A stretch of 64,000 nucleotides of DNA from NCBI RefSeq assembly GCF_037094685.1, contig NZ_CP146614.1:2790001-2854000 (forward strand), given 5' to 3'. How positions within the stretch are numbered: position 1 is the stretch's first letter; the number at the start of each line of letters is the position of its first letter. Below, in pieces: positions 18,845-27,839 of this stretch. This stretch comes from Massilia sp. METH4 (GTDB taxonomy: Bacteria > Pseudomonadota > Gammaproteobacteria > Burkholderiales > Burkholderiaceae_D). The translations under genes and the position numbers were made by a program. The notes beneath the pieces are model-generated. The model ran no database searches. It was not told where the DNA came from and was given only the letters and a program-made list of their open reading frames with translations.

Positions 18845-20068
18845 TTACTCCGGCAGTGCCGGCACGGCCCGCGCCATCGCCTCATACCCCGCGTCTCCCG
18901 GATGCAGGTGGTCTCCCGAATCGTATTCCACGCGCATCCGCTCCGTATCGCGAGGGTCGCTCAGCACGGCGTCGAAATCGGCCACCGCATCGAATTCCCC
19001 GCTCTCCCTGATCCACGCATTGACCTCCCGGCGCACCGCTTCCTTGGCCGGCGTCCAGTAACCGGCGAACGGCGTACCCGGCAGCGCGCCCTTGAAAGGC
19101 GGCAGCGTACCGCCGATCACGCGCACGCCCCGGGCGCGCGCCAGGGTGATCAGTTCGCGGTAACCATTGATCAGCCGCTGCGCCGTCATCGGCGGGTCGT
19201 TTGGCGCAAACGCCGTTTCCGGCCAGCCGATGTCGTTCGTGCCCAGCAGCACGACGACGCTCGTTACACCCGGCTGGGCCAGCACATCGCGCTCGAAGCG
19301 CTCGATTGCCTTCACGCCCATCTTCGACGACAACAGCCGGGCACCGGAAATGCCCGCGTTGGCCACGGCGATCCCCCGTGGGGCGAACCGTTCGCCCAGC
19401 CGGTCCGGCCAGCGGCGGTGGCGGTCCGGCGTGGAGCCGTTGCCGTCCGTGATCGAGTCGCCCAGCGTGACGATCGTCCCGTTCCCGCCGTCCACGTGGA
19501 CCGCCGCAAGAAAGGCGCGGCCTTGCAACGATTGCGCGTCCGGCAGGGCGGCAGCCGACATGGCAGCGCCGGCGGCGATGTAGCCGGTCTGCTGCGCGCC
19601 CCAGTGGAAGGTCGCCAGCGGCTCCGCGCCGGGAAACCAGCTCGACACTGACAACCGCTCCAGCGGCGCGACAGGGAATGCGAGCGGATCGCTGACCGCT
19701 TCGCCGCCGGCGGGAATCGTGACCGCGGCCTTGCCGGCGAAGGTCAGCGGCCGGCTGCTGGCCGGAGCGATGGCCGAAGTCGCACCGGGCGCGCCGGCGG
19801 TGCGGGCGATGTGGACGGCACCGACGGCCAGCGGCGCGGCGCCGTAACGGTTCGACAGCACGACGCGCACGCGGCGGCCGCCGGTCGACAGTCGCACGAC
19901 CTCCCGCACGGTGCTGCCGGTGACCTCGGACGGTACGTTGGTCGGCAGCGCGAAGCCGGGCGACCACGCCGGCTGAGGCGCGGCATACCAGCTGGCTTGC
20001 CAGGCGGCGTGGACGGGAAGGGCGGAAGCGGCGGCAAGCACGGCCGCGGCGAGGGTTTTGGTCAGCAT
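18845..20068 (-). CDS. Secreted SGNH/GDSL hydrolase
   Basis: This 407-residue protein has a signal peptide (MLTKTLAAAVLAAASALPVHA). A beta-rich N-terminal region and a C-terminal SGNH hydrolase domain follow. Block I is LGDSITDGNGS, block III LLGTNDIG and block V DHLHPGDAGY with the catalytic Asp-His pair. Such enzymes are esterases or lipases acting on lipids or acetylated polysaccharides; the substrate is unknown. The start at 20068 is chosen because AGGAG lies 7 nt upstream and it begins the signal peptide. It is divergent from a LysR gene 105 bp away, which may control it. Confidence 0.87.
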   Translation of the reverse strand: MLTKTLAAAVLAAASALPVHAAWQASWYAAPQPAWSPGFALPTNVPSEVTGSTVREVVRLSTGGRRVRVVLSNRYGAAPLAVGAVHIARTAGAPGATSAIAPASSRPLTFAGKAAVTIPAGGEAVSDPLAFPVAPLERLSVSSWFPGAEPLATFHWGAQQTGYIAAGAAMSAAALPDAQSLQGRAFLAAVHVDGGNGTIVTLGDSITDGNGSTPDRHRRWPDRLGERFAPRGIAVANAGISGARLLSSKMGVKAIERFERDVLAQPGVTSVVVLLGTNDIGWPETAFAPNDPPMTAQRLINGYRELITLARARGVRVIGGTLPPFKGALPGTPFAGYWTPAKEAVRREVNAWIRESGEFDAVADFDAVLSDPRDTERMRVEYDSGDHLHPGDAGYEAMARAVPALPE

Positions 20069-20146
20069 GATGGCTCCTGTGCAGTGATGTGCCGCCATCA
20101 TTGGTCATGCCGGAATCATGCGGTAGCGGGTAAATTCGCCTATAGT

Positions 20147-20165
20147 TCATTCCAAACAGGAATGA
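20147..20165. promoter_or_regulatory. Palindromic operator for the LysR regulator
   Basis: TCATTCC-N5-GGAATGA is a perfect 7-bp inverted repeat containing the T-N11-A spacing typical of LysR boxes. It lies in the divergent promoter region, just after a TATAGT (20141-20146) and 8 bp before the chosen lysR start. This position suits autorepression. Confidence 0.6.
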
Positions 20166-20173
20166 CGTCGACC

Positions 20174-21076
20174 ATGGATACGATCAGATCGCTGCAATAC
20201 TTCGTGCGCGCCGTGGAGCTGGGCAGCCTGTCGGCCGTCGCCCGCGAGGAGGGCACCACGCAACCGACGGTCAGCAAGGTCATCGCCGCGCTCGAGCGCG
20301 AAGTCGGCGCCCGGCTGCTGGAGCGCACCACCACCAGCCTGGCGCCCACCGTGGAGGGACGCCGCTTTCATGAGCGGGCGCGCGGGCTCCTCGCAGAATT
20401 CGACGCGGCGGTCTCAGAGGCGCGCGGCGGCGGCGCTGCCTTGCGTGGCCTGCTGCGCGTGAGCGCACCGGTCGCGCTTGGCCAATTCCGGCTGAACGCG
20501 CTCGTGCTCGAGTTTCTGGCCCTGCACCCCGGCATCGAGCTGGAACTGATCCTCAACGACCGGATGGTCGACCTGGTGGAGGAGGGCGTGGACGTGGCCG
20601 TGCGGCTGGGTGGCGACTTGCCGCCGGATGCGGTGGCGCGCAGGATTGCCGTGTCGCCGCGCTTGCTGGTGGCGGCCCCTGCCTACCTCGAGCGCCGGCC
20701 GGCACCGGCCACGCCCGAAGAGCTCGCCGACCATGAGCAGGTGCGCTTTGCCTGGCTGCCGGCCGGCGATGCTGTCGTGTTGCATGATGGCGCTCGTTCC
20801 GTGACCGTGAACGTGAAGAGCCGCTACCGCGTCAATCATGCAATGGCCATCCGCGACAGCCTCGTGCTGGGTGCCGGCATTGGCATGTGCCCGGAATGGC
20901 TGGTGCGGGACTTGCTGGCAGCGGGAACGCTGCGGCACGTGTTGCCGGGCTGGCATGGCAAACCGCAAGACGTGCACCTGCTGGGCGGCCGGCACCGCAG
21001 CGCGCGGGCACGCGCATTCGTGGAATTCATCGGCGGGCGGCTGGCGTCCGTCCCGGGGTTCGCGGCCGCTCCCTGA
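20174..21076 (+). CDS. LysR family transcriptional regulator
   Basis: This 300-residue protein has an N-terminal winged helix-turn-helix (MDTIRSLQYFVRAVELGSLS, then REEGTTQPTVSKVIAALE). A substrate-binding domain follows from about residue 88. It belongs to the DsdA/AaeR-like LysR branch that begins with a MD-x-(I/L)-xx-(M/L)-xxFV pattern. It is divergent from the SGNH hydrolase gene, and a perfect inverted repeat lies between them, suggesting control of itself and the hydrolase. An alternative ATG at 20162 falls within that palindrome, so 20174 is preferred. Confidence 0.88.
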   Translation: MDTIRSLQYFVRAVELGSLSAVAREEGTTQPTVSKVIAALEREVGARLLERTTTSLAPTVEGRRFHERARGLLAEFDAAVSEARGGGAALRGLLRVSAPVALGQFRLNALVLEFLALHPGIELELILNDRMVDLVEEGVDVAVRLGGDLPPDAVARRIAVSPRLLVAAPAYLERRPAPATPEELADHEQVRFAWLPAGDAVVLHDGARSVTVNVKSRYRVNHAMAIRDSLVLGAGIGMCPEWLVRDLLAAGTLRHVLPGWHGKPQDVHLLGGRHRSARARAFVEFIGGRLASVPGFAAAP

Positions 21077-21320
21077 GCCGCGCTGCGAGCAATATTGCCG
21101 GCTGCTCAACAACCATCCGAAGGCATGAAAATTACTCAGCCGACCGCGCGGCTGACTTACCCCTTGTTTTACTTTTTCCTGTAGGATACCGGATTTCGTC
21201 AACGCAAAACGTTAGACGCAGATCAAGTCAAGGCGCGCGGCATATCGAAGCGCTGCCGGTATTCACACTGTGGGCAGGGATAGACAACTAGTTCTCGTGT
21301 CCATCATTTTCGGAGACGGA

Positions 21321-22487
21321 ATGGGAGCTGGGCGCCCACCTGTCCGGCGCGCCAGCAAGCTGGTAGCGCTGGCATGCATTGCCGCGGTGACAATCGCCGC
21401 GGCCGTCGAAGCGGTACGCTGGTCCCGCGCCGAGCATGCTGCCGAGCGGCCCGCCGTTCCCGGCCCCGCCGTACCGCATGCCGTCACCATCAGCGAAGTC
21501 AGCCGAACGATCATCCCGATGCCGGCCGGCGTACCCTCGGCGCACGCGAGCGCGCTCGCGACCCTGCGCGGCGGGAACCTGCTGTCGTTCTGGTGGGCCG
21601 GCAGCCGCGAGAGCGGGCCGGATGTGAAAGTCTATGCATCGCGCTGGTCGAACGGCGCCTGGAGCAATAACTGGGTCGTGGCCAGCCGCGAATCGCTGGG
21701 TGCCGCGATCGGCTATGGCGTGCGGCGCATCGGCAACCCGGTGGCCTGGACGGCGCCGGACGGCACGGTGCACCTGTACGTGGTCGCCACCGGCCTGGGC
21801 GGCTGGGCTGCGTCACGCATCGTCCAGCTGCAATCGCGCGATGATGGCAAGACCTTCGCGGTGCGCCGCGTGCTGCCGATGTCGCCACTGTTCAATACGA
21901 GCACGCTGGTGCGCACCTCGCCCGTACCGCTGGCCGACGGCGGCTGGTGGCTGCCCGTCTACTTCGAGATCGGCAACAAGTACCCGATGCTGATGTCGTT
22001 CAACGCGAACGGCGAGCCGCGGCGCATCGCGCGCATCGGCACGGGCACGTCGTCGCTGCAGCCGGCAATCGTTCCGGTGTCGTCGACCGAGGTGCGCGCC
22101 TGGATGCGCGACGCCGGCGAGGATCAGCGCGTGCAGCAGGCCGTGAGCCGCGATGGCGGCAACAGCTGGGAAGACCTGGAGCCGTCGCGGCTGGCCAACC
22201 AGAGCACGTCGCTGGCCGCGCTACGCCTGTCCAGCGGCGTCTTCCTGATGCTCTACAACCACGTGGCGGCCGGCGGGTCGGACCGCAGCGTGCTGTCGCT
22301 CGCCCTCTCGACCGACGCGCGCTCGTGGCGACCGCTGGCCGATATCGCCAGCGGCAAGCCGGGCGATGAATTCTCGTATCCGACGATGCACCAGGTGGGC
22401 GACGAGCTCCACATCACCTATACGCACCAGCGCCGGGCGATTGCCCACCACCTGCTGCATATTTCGCAAGCAAAGGACCCGTTATGA
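21321..22487 (+). CDS. Membrane-anchored BNR-repeat (sialidase-like) protein
   Basis: This 388-residue protein has one N-terminal transmembrane anchor (about residues 10-30). A six-bladed beta-propeller of the BNR/sialidase-like type fills the rest. Asp-box-like turns are visible (SRDDGKTF, SRDGGNSWEDL, STDARSW). Conserved family phrases include GSRESGPDVKVYASRW and GNPVAWTAPDGTVHLYVV. It is often annotated as exo-alpha-sialidase, but a sialidase arginine triad was not verified and the substrate is unknown. The start at 21321 follows GGAGACGG. It overlaps the next gene by 4 bp and forms a three-gene unit with two membrane proteins. Confidence 0.8.
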   Translation: MGAGRPPVRRASKLVALACIAAVTIAAAVEAVRWSRAEHAAERPAVPGPAVPHAVTISEVSRTIIPMPAGVPSAHASALATLRGGNLLSFWWAGSRESGPDVKVYASRWSNGAWSNNWVVASRESLGAAIGYGVRRIGNPVAWTAPDGTVHLYVVATGLGGWAASRIVQLQSRDDGKTFAVRRVLPMSPLFNTSTLVRTSPVPLADGGWWLPVYFEIGNKYPMLMSFNANGEPRRIARIGTGTSSLQPAIVPVSSTEVRAWMRDAGEDQRVQQAVSRDGGNSWEDLEPSRLANQSTSLAALRLSSGVFLMLYNHVAAGGSDRSVLSLALSTDARSWRPLADIASGKPGDEFSYPTMHQVGDELHITYTHQRRAIAHHLLHISQAKDPL

Positions 22488-23200
22488 CACTGCCCGATCT
22501 CGGCTTGCAGATCGCTTATGGAAAGCTTGCCTGGGCCCTGGTGCTGGTTGCCCTGCTGGCCGCGTGCGTGCCGCGCTTCGCGCGGCGCCACATGGTCGCC
22601 GCTGCCGGCGCGGTCGCCGTGCTGGCAGCGCTGCCCGGCGAATGGTCCCCCGCCTGGTGGCTGACGCTGGCGTTCCAGTACCCGAGCGGCCTGCTGGCGG
22701 CGCTCGCCCTGCTGTCGCTTCACGCACGGCGGCAGGGCCGCCCGCCCCGGCTGGTACTGCCGCTGGCCATCGCACTGCCGTTGGCCATGACGGGCGCGAT
22801 CGTCTACCTCGATACATTCGGTGTGCTGTCCCTCGGCCTGTACTATGGCGGCTTCGGGGCGGCGGGCGCGCTGCTCGGCTGCGCGGGCATCGCGGCTTGC
22901 GCGATCGCGATCTGGCGCGGCCACGCGCCGCGGTTGCCGCTGGCGCTGATGGCGGGCCTGCTGCTATACGCGCTGCTGCGCCTGCCCACCGGGAACCTGT
23001 GGGACGCGCTGCTCGATCCGCTGCTGTGGATGTGGGCCGTGGGCTCGGCCCTGGCCGCCGGCGTGCGCCAGGCCGCCGCGGCGCTGGGTGCGCCGGCACC
23101 GGCCCCTGTCGCGGCGCCCGCGCCGAATCCGGCACTGGTGCCCGAGCCCGTGCCGGCGGGCGTGGCCGCGATCGAACAACTTCAAACGGTAAGGGAGTAA
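22484..23200 (+). CDS. Polytopic membrane protein of the BNR cassette
   Basis: This 238-residue protein has about seven hydrophobic segments and little else: no motif was recognised. A Pro/Ala-rich, probably disordered stretch (about 200-225) precedes the C-terminus. It overlaps the BNR-protein gene by ATGA and is followed after 3 bp by a second membrane protein gene, so the three are translationally linked. I cannot assign a function. Confidence 0.75.
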   Translation: MTLPDLGLQIAYGKLAWALVLVALLAACVPRFARRHMVAAAGAVAVLAALPGEWSPAWWLTLAFQYPSGLLAALALLSLHARRQGRPPRLVLPLAIALPLAMTGAIVYLDTFGVLSLGLYYGGFGAAGALLGCAGIAACAIAIWRGHAPRLPLALMAGLLLYALLRLPTGNLWDALLDPLLWMWAVGSALAAGVRQAAAALGAPAPAPVAAPAPNPALVPEPVPAGVAAIEQLQTVRE

Positions 23201-23203
23201 TAC

Positions 23204-24040
23204 GTGGTTCAGAACAAGTGGTACGTCCACCCGGCGCTCGTCGTCGCGGTCCTCGTCAATGTCTTCGTCATGGGTCTGGCGATCGCCTGGTCCGGCGACC
23301 AGGCCAAGCTGTGGCGCCTGCTGGTCGAGGATGGCATCGTCGAATGGATGCAGTTCCTGTGCTTTGCCGTCACGTCCGGCCTGCTGGCGTTCGCCGCCGT
23401 CGAACACTGGCAGCGCAACCGCCGGGTCGACCTGGTGCTGCTGGCGCTGGCCGGGCTGTCCGGCGTCGTCGCGCTGGCCGCCCTGGAAGAAATCAGCTGG
23501 TTCCAGCGCATCCTGAACATCGCCACGCCCGAATACTTCGCCCAGAACAACCGCCAGGGCGAAACCAACCTGCACAACCTCGCGGTCGGCGAGAAGGGCA
23601 GCATCCACAAGACGATCCTGCTGAAGCTGATCGCCATCGTGGGCATCACGCACAACATCGTGTTGCCGCTGCTGGCACGCAAGCGTACGGCGATCCGTGA
23701 CTTCGTCGAGAAATTCGGCCTGTACCTGCCGCCGCTGGGCGCCTCGGTGATCTATATCGCGCTGGTGGCCGTGTCGCACCTGGTGATCGACCATCCCCGC
23801 AAGGGCGAACTGGGTGAAATGTTCGGCGCCATGCATTACCTGGCCACCGTGTTCGGCGCCTACTTCCTGGGCATCGGCTATGGCCGCCGGCCCGTGTTCG
23901 AGAACGCCGCCGACGCCCGCCGCGCGGGCACGCTGTTCGCCATGCTGCTGCTGTTCCTGCTGATGACCGCCTGGCTGCTCAGCGCCGGTGCTGGTGCCGC
24001 CGAATATCTCGGCGTACACCCGGATGGCGGCAAGGGCTGA
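23204..24040 (+). CDS. Membrane protein with an EEISWFQR motif, third gene of the BNR cassette
   Basis: This 278-residue polytopic protein has about seven helices. The acidic motif EEISWFQRILN (about residues 90-100) and NRQGETNLHNL (about 113-123) resemble a motif pair, EEISWGQR then QxExNLHN, that I recall from several uncharacterised bacterial membrane protein families. Their function is not known to me. Conserved acidic and His residues beside a membrane face could form a catalytic or ion site, which is inference. The start is GTG at 23204 behind GGGAG. A terminator overlaps the stop codon. Confidence 0.75.
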   Translation: MVQNKWYVHPALVVAVLVNVFVMGLAIAWSGDQAKLWRLLVEDGIVEWMQFLCFAVTSGLLAFAAVEHWQRNRRVDLVLLALAGLSGVVALAALEEISWFQRILNIATPEYFAQNNRQGETNLHNLAVGEKGSIHKTILLKLIAIVGITHNIVLPLLARKRTAIRDFVEKFGLYLPPLGASVIYIALVAVSHLVIDHPRKGELGEMFGAMHYLATVFGAYFLGIGYGRRPVFENAADARRAGTLFAMLLLFLLMTAWLLSAGAGAAEYLGVHPDGGKG

Positions 24041-24056
24041 GCGATCAGCCTTTTTT
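24035..24056 (+). terminator. Terminator built from two convergent stop codons
   Basis: GGCTGA (24035-24040), loop GCGA and TCAGCC (24045-24050) are followed by TTTTTT. The TGA in the left arm stops the upstream plus-strand gene. The TCA in the right arm is the stop codon of the minus-strand adenosyltransferase gene. The stem is short, so the strength is uncertain. Confidence 0.65.
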
Positions 24057-24599
24057 CCGGTCGTGGTTCCACAGCACGTCGCTGCCGCCCGCGTAGCGGT
24101 TCAGCACGCGGGCCAGCACGAACAGCAGGTCCGATAAGCGGTTCACGTATTGCCGCGGGTGCTCGTGCAGGGTTTCCTCGCTGCCCAGCGTGACGATGCT
24201 GCGCTCGGCGCGGCGGCACACGGTGCGGCACACGTGCGCCAGCGAGGCGGCGCGGGAGCCGCCGGGCAGGATGAATTCCGTCAGCGCCGGCAGGGTGGCG
24301 TTGTACTTTTCCAGCAGCGCATCGAGGCGCTCCACGTGCTCTTCCTTGATCAGCTGGTAACCGGGAATGCACAGTTCGCCGCCCAGGTCGAACAGGTCGT
24401 GCTGGATCGTCACCAGCTCCGCGCGCATCTCGTCGGGCAGCGGTTCGCACAGCAGCACGCCCAGGTGCGAATTCAGTTCATCGACCTCGCCCATCGCATG
24501 CACGCGCACGCTGTCCTTGCGCGTGCGGCTGCCGTCGCCCAGGCCGGTGGTGCCGTTGTCGCCCGTGCGGGTCGCGATCTTCGATAGCCGGTTGCCCAT
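24045..24599 (-). CDS. Cob(I)alamin adenosyltransferase, PduO type
   Basis: This 184-residue enzyme transfers the adenosyl group of ATP to cob(I)alamin to form coenzyme B12. The N-terminal ATP loop TRTGDNGTTGLGDGSRTRKDS is shorter by a few residues in most variants but otherwise typical. The arginine-rich helix CRTVCRRAERSIVTL and the C-terminal YVNRLSDLLFVLARVLN are diagnostic. The start at 24599 gives the standard MGNRLSKIATRTGD. No other cobalamin gene is nearby, so it probably serves salvage. Confidence 0.93.
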   Translation of the reverse strand: MGNRLSKIATRTGDNGTTGLGDGSRTRKDSVRVHAMGEVDELNSHLGVLLCEPLPDEMRAELVTIQHDLFDLGGELCIPGYQLIKEEHVERLDALLEKYNATLPALTEFILPGGSRAASLAHVCRTVCRRAERSIVTLGSEETLHEHPRQYVNRLSDLLFVLARVLNRYAGGSDVLWNHDRKKG

Positions 24600-24680
24600 C
24601 GTTCGTCTCCGTATAGTGTAAAAACTGCGAGCATACGCCAAGAATCGGCGTGCCGGGCCGTTTCGTCCTACAATCGGCGC

Positions 24681-26171
24681 ATGACCACCCCCGCCAGCCA
24701 ATCCGGGTTCACCGAGAGCCGCCAGCGCGCCGTAGCAAAGGCCCTGTGCGCAGTGCTGCCGCCGCATTGCGTGCTGTCGCGCCTCGAGGACACCCGCCCG
24801 TACGAATGCGACGGCCTGTCCGCCTACCGCCAGCCGCCCATGATCGTGGCGCTGCCGGAGAACGAGGCGCAGGTGGTGGCCGCGCTGAACGTCTGCCGCG
24901 ACATGAACGTGCCGATCGTGCCGCGCGGAGCCGGCACCGGCCTCTCCGGCGGAGCCATGCCGATCGCGGACGGCGTGGTGCTGTCCACCGCGAAGCTGAA
25001 CCGCATCGTGCGGCTCGATGCGCATGCGCGCACGGCCGTCGTGCAGCCGGGCGTGCGCAACCTGGCCATTTCCGAAGCCGCCGCGCCCTTCGGCCTGTAT
25101 TACGCGCCCGATCCCTCGTCGCAGATCGCCTGCACGATCGGCGGCAACGTGGCCGAGAATTCCGGCGGCGTGCATTGCCTGAAGTACGGCCTCACCGTGC
25201 ACAACGTGCTGCGCGTGCGTGTGGCCACCATCGAGGGCGACTTGATCGAACTGGGCGGCGAGGCACCCGATGCGCCCGGCCTCGACCTGCTGGCCGTGTT
25301 CATCGGCTCCGAAGGGATGCTGGGCATCGTGACCGAAGTCACCGTGAAGCTGGTGCCGAAGCCGGCCGTGCAGCGCGTGATCATGGCCTCGTTCGGCGAC
25401 ATCGTCACGGGCGCCAACGCGGTGGCCAGCGTGATCGCGGCCGGCATCATCCCCGCCGGCCTGGAAATGATGGACCAGACCTCGTCGCGCATGGTCGAGC
25501 CGTTCGTCCACGCCGGCTACGACCTGGACGCGGCGGCCATCCTGCTGTGCGAAGCCGACGGCACGCCCGAGGAGGTGGAAGACGAGATCGCCCGCATGGC
25601 GGCCGTGCTGCGCGACGCGGGCGCCACGGCCATCGCCGTGTCCACCAGCGAGGCCGAGCGCCTGAAGTTCTGGTCGGGCCGCAAGAACGCCTTTCCCGCC
25701 GCCGGCCGCATCTCGCCCGACTACTACTGCATGGATGGCACCATCCCCCGCAAGCACCTGGCCAGGGTCCTGGCCGGCATCGCGCAGATGGAAGTGAAGT
25801 ATGGCCTGCGCTGCGCCAACGTGTTCCACGCGGGCGACGGCAACCTGCACCCGCTGATCCTGTTCGACGCCAACGTGCCCGATGAACTGGCGCGCGCGGA
25901 ACGCTTCGGCGCCGAGATCCTCGCGCTGTGCGTGGAAGTCGGCGGCACGATCACGGGCGAGCATGGCGTGGGGATCGAGAAGATCGATTCCATGTGCGTG
26001 CAGTTCAAGCCCGCGGAGCTGGCCGCCTTCTTCGGCGTCAAGCGGGCCTTCGATCCGCCGGGCCTGCTCAATCCCGACAAGGCCATTCCCACGTTGCACC
26101 GCTGCGCCGAGTTCGGCCGGCTGCGCGTGAGCGGAGGGGCCGTGCCTCATCCGGATTTGCCACGGTTCTGA
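24681..26171 (+). CDS. glcD: FAD-linked oxidase, GlcD-like (glycolate/D-lactate dehydrogenase type)
   Basis: This 496-residue flavoprotein has the FAD_binding_4 fold (VPRGAGTGLSGGAMP and TIGGNVAENSGGVHCLKYG). A C-terminal FAD-oxidase domain ends in VGGTITGEHGVGIEK and PPGLLNPDKAIP. It fits GlcD, the catalytic subunit of glycolate oxidase, though D-2-hydroxyacid dehydrogenases share this form. The partners glcE and glcF do not follow; the next gene is convergent. It may therefore work alone or with subunits encoded elsewhere. Confidence 0.87.
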   Translation: MTTPASQSGFTESRQRAVAKALCAVLPPHCVLSRLEDTRPYECDGLSAYRQPPMIVALPENEAQVVAALNVCRDMNVPIVPRGAGTGLSGGAMPIADGVVLSTAKLNRIVRLDAHARTAVVQPGVRNLAISEAAAPFGLYYAPDPSSQIACTIGGNVAENSGGVHCLKYGLTVHNVLRVRVATIEGDLIELGGEAPDAPGLDLLAVFIGSEGMLGIVTEVTVKLVPKPAVQRVIMASFGDIVTGANAVASVIAAGIIPAGLEMMDQTSSRMVEPFVHAGYDLDAAAILLCEADGTPEEVEDEIARMAAVLRDAGATAIAVSTSEAERLKFWSGRKNAFPAAGRISPDYYCMDGTIPRKHLARVLAGIAQMEVKYGLRCANVFHAGDGNLHPLILFDANVPDELARAERFGAEILALCVEVGGTITGEHGVGIEKIDSMCVQFKPAELAAFFGVKRAFDPPGLLNPDKAIPTLHRCAEFGRLRVSGGAVPHPDLPRF

Positions 26172-26237
26172 TCCGAATGTCGCTTGGCGAGTGGGGCCAC
26201 AGCATACGTTCGCCCACTCACCAGGCGGCATTACGGC

Positions 26238-27839
26238 TCACACCCCCGCAGCGGGAATCGTCTGCCTGAACTGCGACACCCCGTCGAGGTTGAACAGTTC
26301 CACCGTCATCGCCTTCGTTTGCGGGTCGATATTCGCTTCGCCGAAGAACTGGTAGCCGGCGAACGGCGAGGAAGCCTGGATCGGTGGCGCCTTAGAGAAG
26401 ACCACGGTCGGGCCGAAGGTCATGTCGAGCGTGCCCGGGCCGAAGCTGCCGGCGTTCATGGGGCCGGCCACGAATTCCCAGAACGGCGAGAAGTTCGTGT
26501 ATTTCGCCTTGGCCGGGTCGTAGTAGTGTGCGGCGCAGTAGTGCACGTCGGTAGTGATCCACACCACGTTGGGAACGGACTTGATGGCGCTGAGCAGGCG
26601 GGCCATTTCCAGTTCGCGGCCGAGGGGCACGCCGTCGTTGCCGTTGGCGAGCGCTTCCCACAAGGCGTTGCCCTGCGCATCCTTGCCGTCGCCGACATTG
26701 AGGCCAATGGGCATGTCGGCGGAAATGACTTTCCAGGTCGCCGTCGAGGCTTTCAGGCCGGCGATCAGCCAATCGATCTGCGCGCTGCCCAGGAAGGCCG
26801 AGGTGGCGTCCTCGACCGTTTGCAGGTTGGTGCTGTTCGGGCCGCGGTAGGTGCGCATGTCCACCACGAACACGTCGAGCAGCGGGCCGTGCGAGATGGT
26901 GCGGTAGATGCGCCGCGGTTCGCCTTGCTTGTAATAGCGCATCGGCGCATATTCGAGGAAGGCGCGGCGGCCGCGCTCAGTGAGCGTGGCGATGCTTTTC
27001 TCCGTATAGCGCGTGTCGGCCGGCAGGTTCTTGGCGTCGCTGTAGTTGTTCGTCACCTCGTGGTCGTCCCACTGCCAGATCTGCGGCACCTGGGCGGCGA
27101 ACTTCCTGAAGTTGGCATCCATCATGTTGTAGGAATGCCGGCCGCGGAATTCCTTCAGCGTTTCCGCGACCTTGCTCACTTCTTCCGTGACGATGTTGCG
27201 CCAGAGCTGGCCGTTCTCCGCCTTGACCTCGGCCTGGATCGGGCCGTCGGCATACACCGTGTCGCCGTTGTGAATGAAGAAGTCGGGGTCGCGCACCCGC
27301 ATCGCCTCGTAGATCTTCATGCCGCCGAAATCGGTGTTGATGCCCCAGCCCTGGCCGCACTGGTCGCCGCTCCAGTGGAAGCGCACGGAGCGCGTGCCGC
27401 TGGCGGCGGGCGTGGTCCGGAACTGGCCCGACACGGTTTCGCTTTCGATCTTCGCGTTGTCGGGATCGACGTAGCGCACCCGCACGAACATCGTTTGCCC
27501 CGCAGGCAGGCCAGAGAGGTCGACGCGGGTCGTGAAATCGGTGGCATCGCTGGCAATCGGGCCGACGATGCGGCTGGCATTGCCGAATCGGTCGCTCGTG
27601 TCGTATTCGACGATCATCTGCGCCTTGCGGTCGCTGCGGCCCCAGATGATGGCGCTATTGTCCGACACGTCGCCGAACTGGATTCCCGACGGCAGCTTCG
27701 GCCGCTCGTTTTCGCTCGCGACGACGGCCGGGCCGCTGCCGCCGCAACCTTGCAGCAGCAGGGAAGTACCGATTGCGGAACTGCCCACCAGCATTCCGCT
27801 CTGGGACAGGAAACGGCGGCGCGAAATGGATGATGTCAT
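26238..27839 (-). CDS. Alkaline phosphatase D family phosphodiesterase/phosphatase (PhoD-like)
   Basis: This 533-residue exported metalloenzyme has a twin-arginine signal (SISRRRFLSQSG) that ends in a lipobox-like LLLQGC. It may therefore be a Tat-exported lipoprotein. An N-terminal fibronectin-like PhoD_N domain (about 50-150) precedes the metallophosphatase domain. Metal-site motifs include FFIHNGDTVYADGP, IWQWDDHEVTNNY and WITTDVHYCAAHYY. PhoD enzymes need Ca2+ and Fe3+ and release phosphate from mono- and diesters. It may belong to a phosphate-starvation response, though no pho box was identified. Confidence 0.9.
   Translation of the reverse strand: MTSSISRRRFLSQSGMLVGSSAIGTSLLLQGCGGSGPAVVASENERPKLPSGIQFGDVSDNSAIIWGRSDRKAQMIVEYDTSDRFGNASRIVGPIASDATDFTTRVDLSGLPAGQTMFVRVRYVDPDNAKIESETVSGQFRTTPAASGTRSVRFHWSGDQCGQGWGINTDFGGMKIYEAMRVRDPDFFIHNGDTVYADGPIQAEVKAENGQLWRNIVTEEVSKVAETLKEFRGRHSYNMMDANFRKFAAQVPQIWQWDDHEVTNNYSDAKNLPADTRYTEKSIATLTERGRRAFLEYAPMRYYKQGEPRRIYRTISHGPLLDVFVVDMRTYRGPNSTNLQTVEDATSAFLGSAQIDWLIAGLKASTATWKVISADMPIGLNVGDGKDAQGNALWEALANGNDGVPLGRELEMARLLSAIKSVPNVVWITTDVHYCAAHYYDPAKAKYTNFSPFWEFVAGPMNAGSFGPGTLDMTFGPTVVFSKAPPIQASSPFAGYQFFGEANIDPQTKAMTVELFNLDGVSQFRQTIPAAGV

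Noticed and set aside
21321..22487. A true secreted sialidase
   Set aside because: Only the propeller and Asp-box-like turns are visible; the arginine triad could not be confirmed and no sialic-acid genes are near.
26186..26222. Inverted repeat GGCGAGTGGG / CCCACTCACC between glcD and the PhoD gene
   Set aside because: The loop is long, there is one mismatch and there is no T-tract; it may be a weak terminator but I could not support it.
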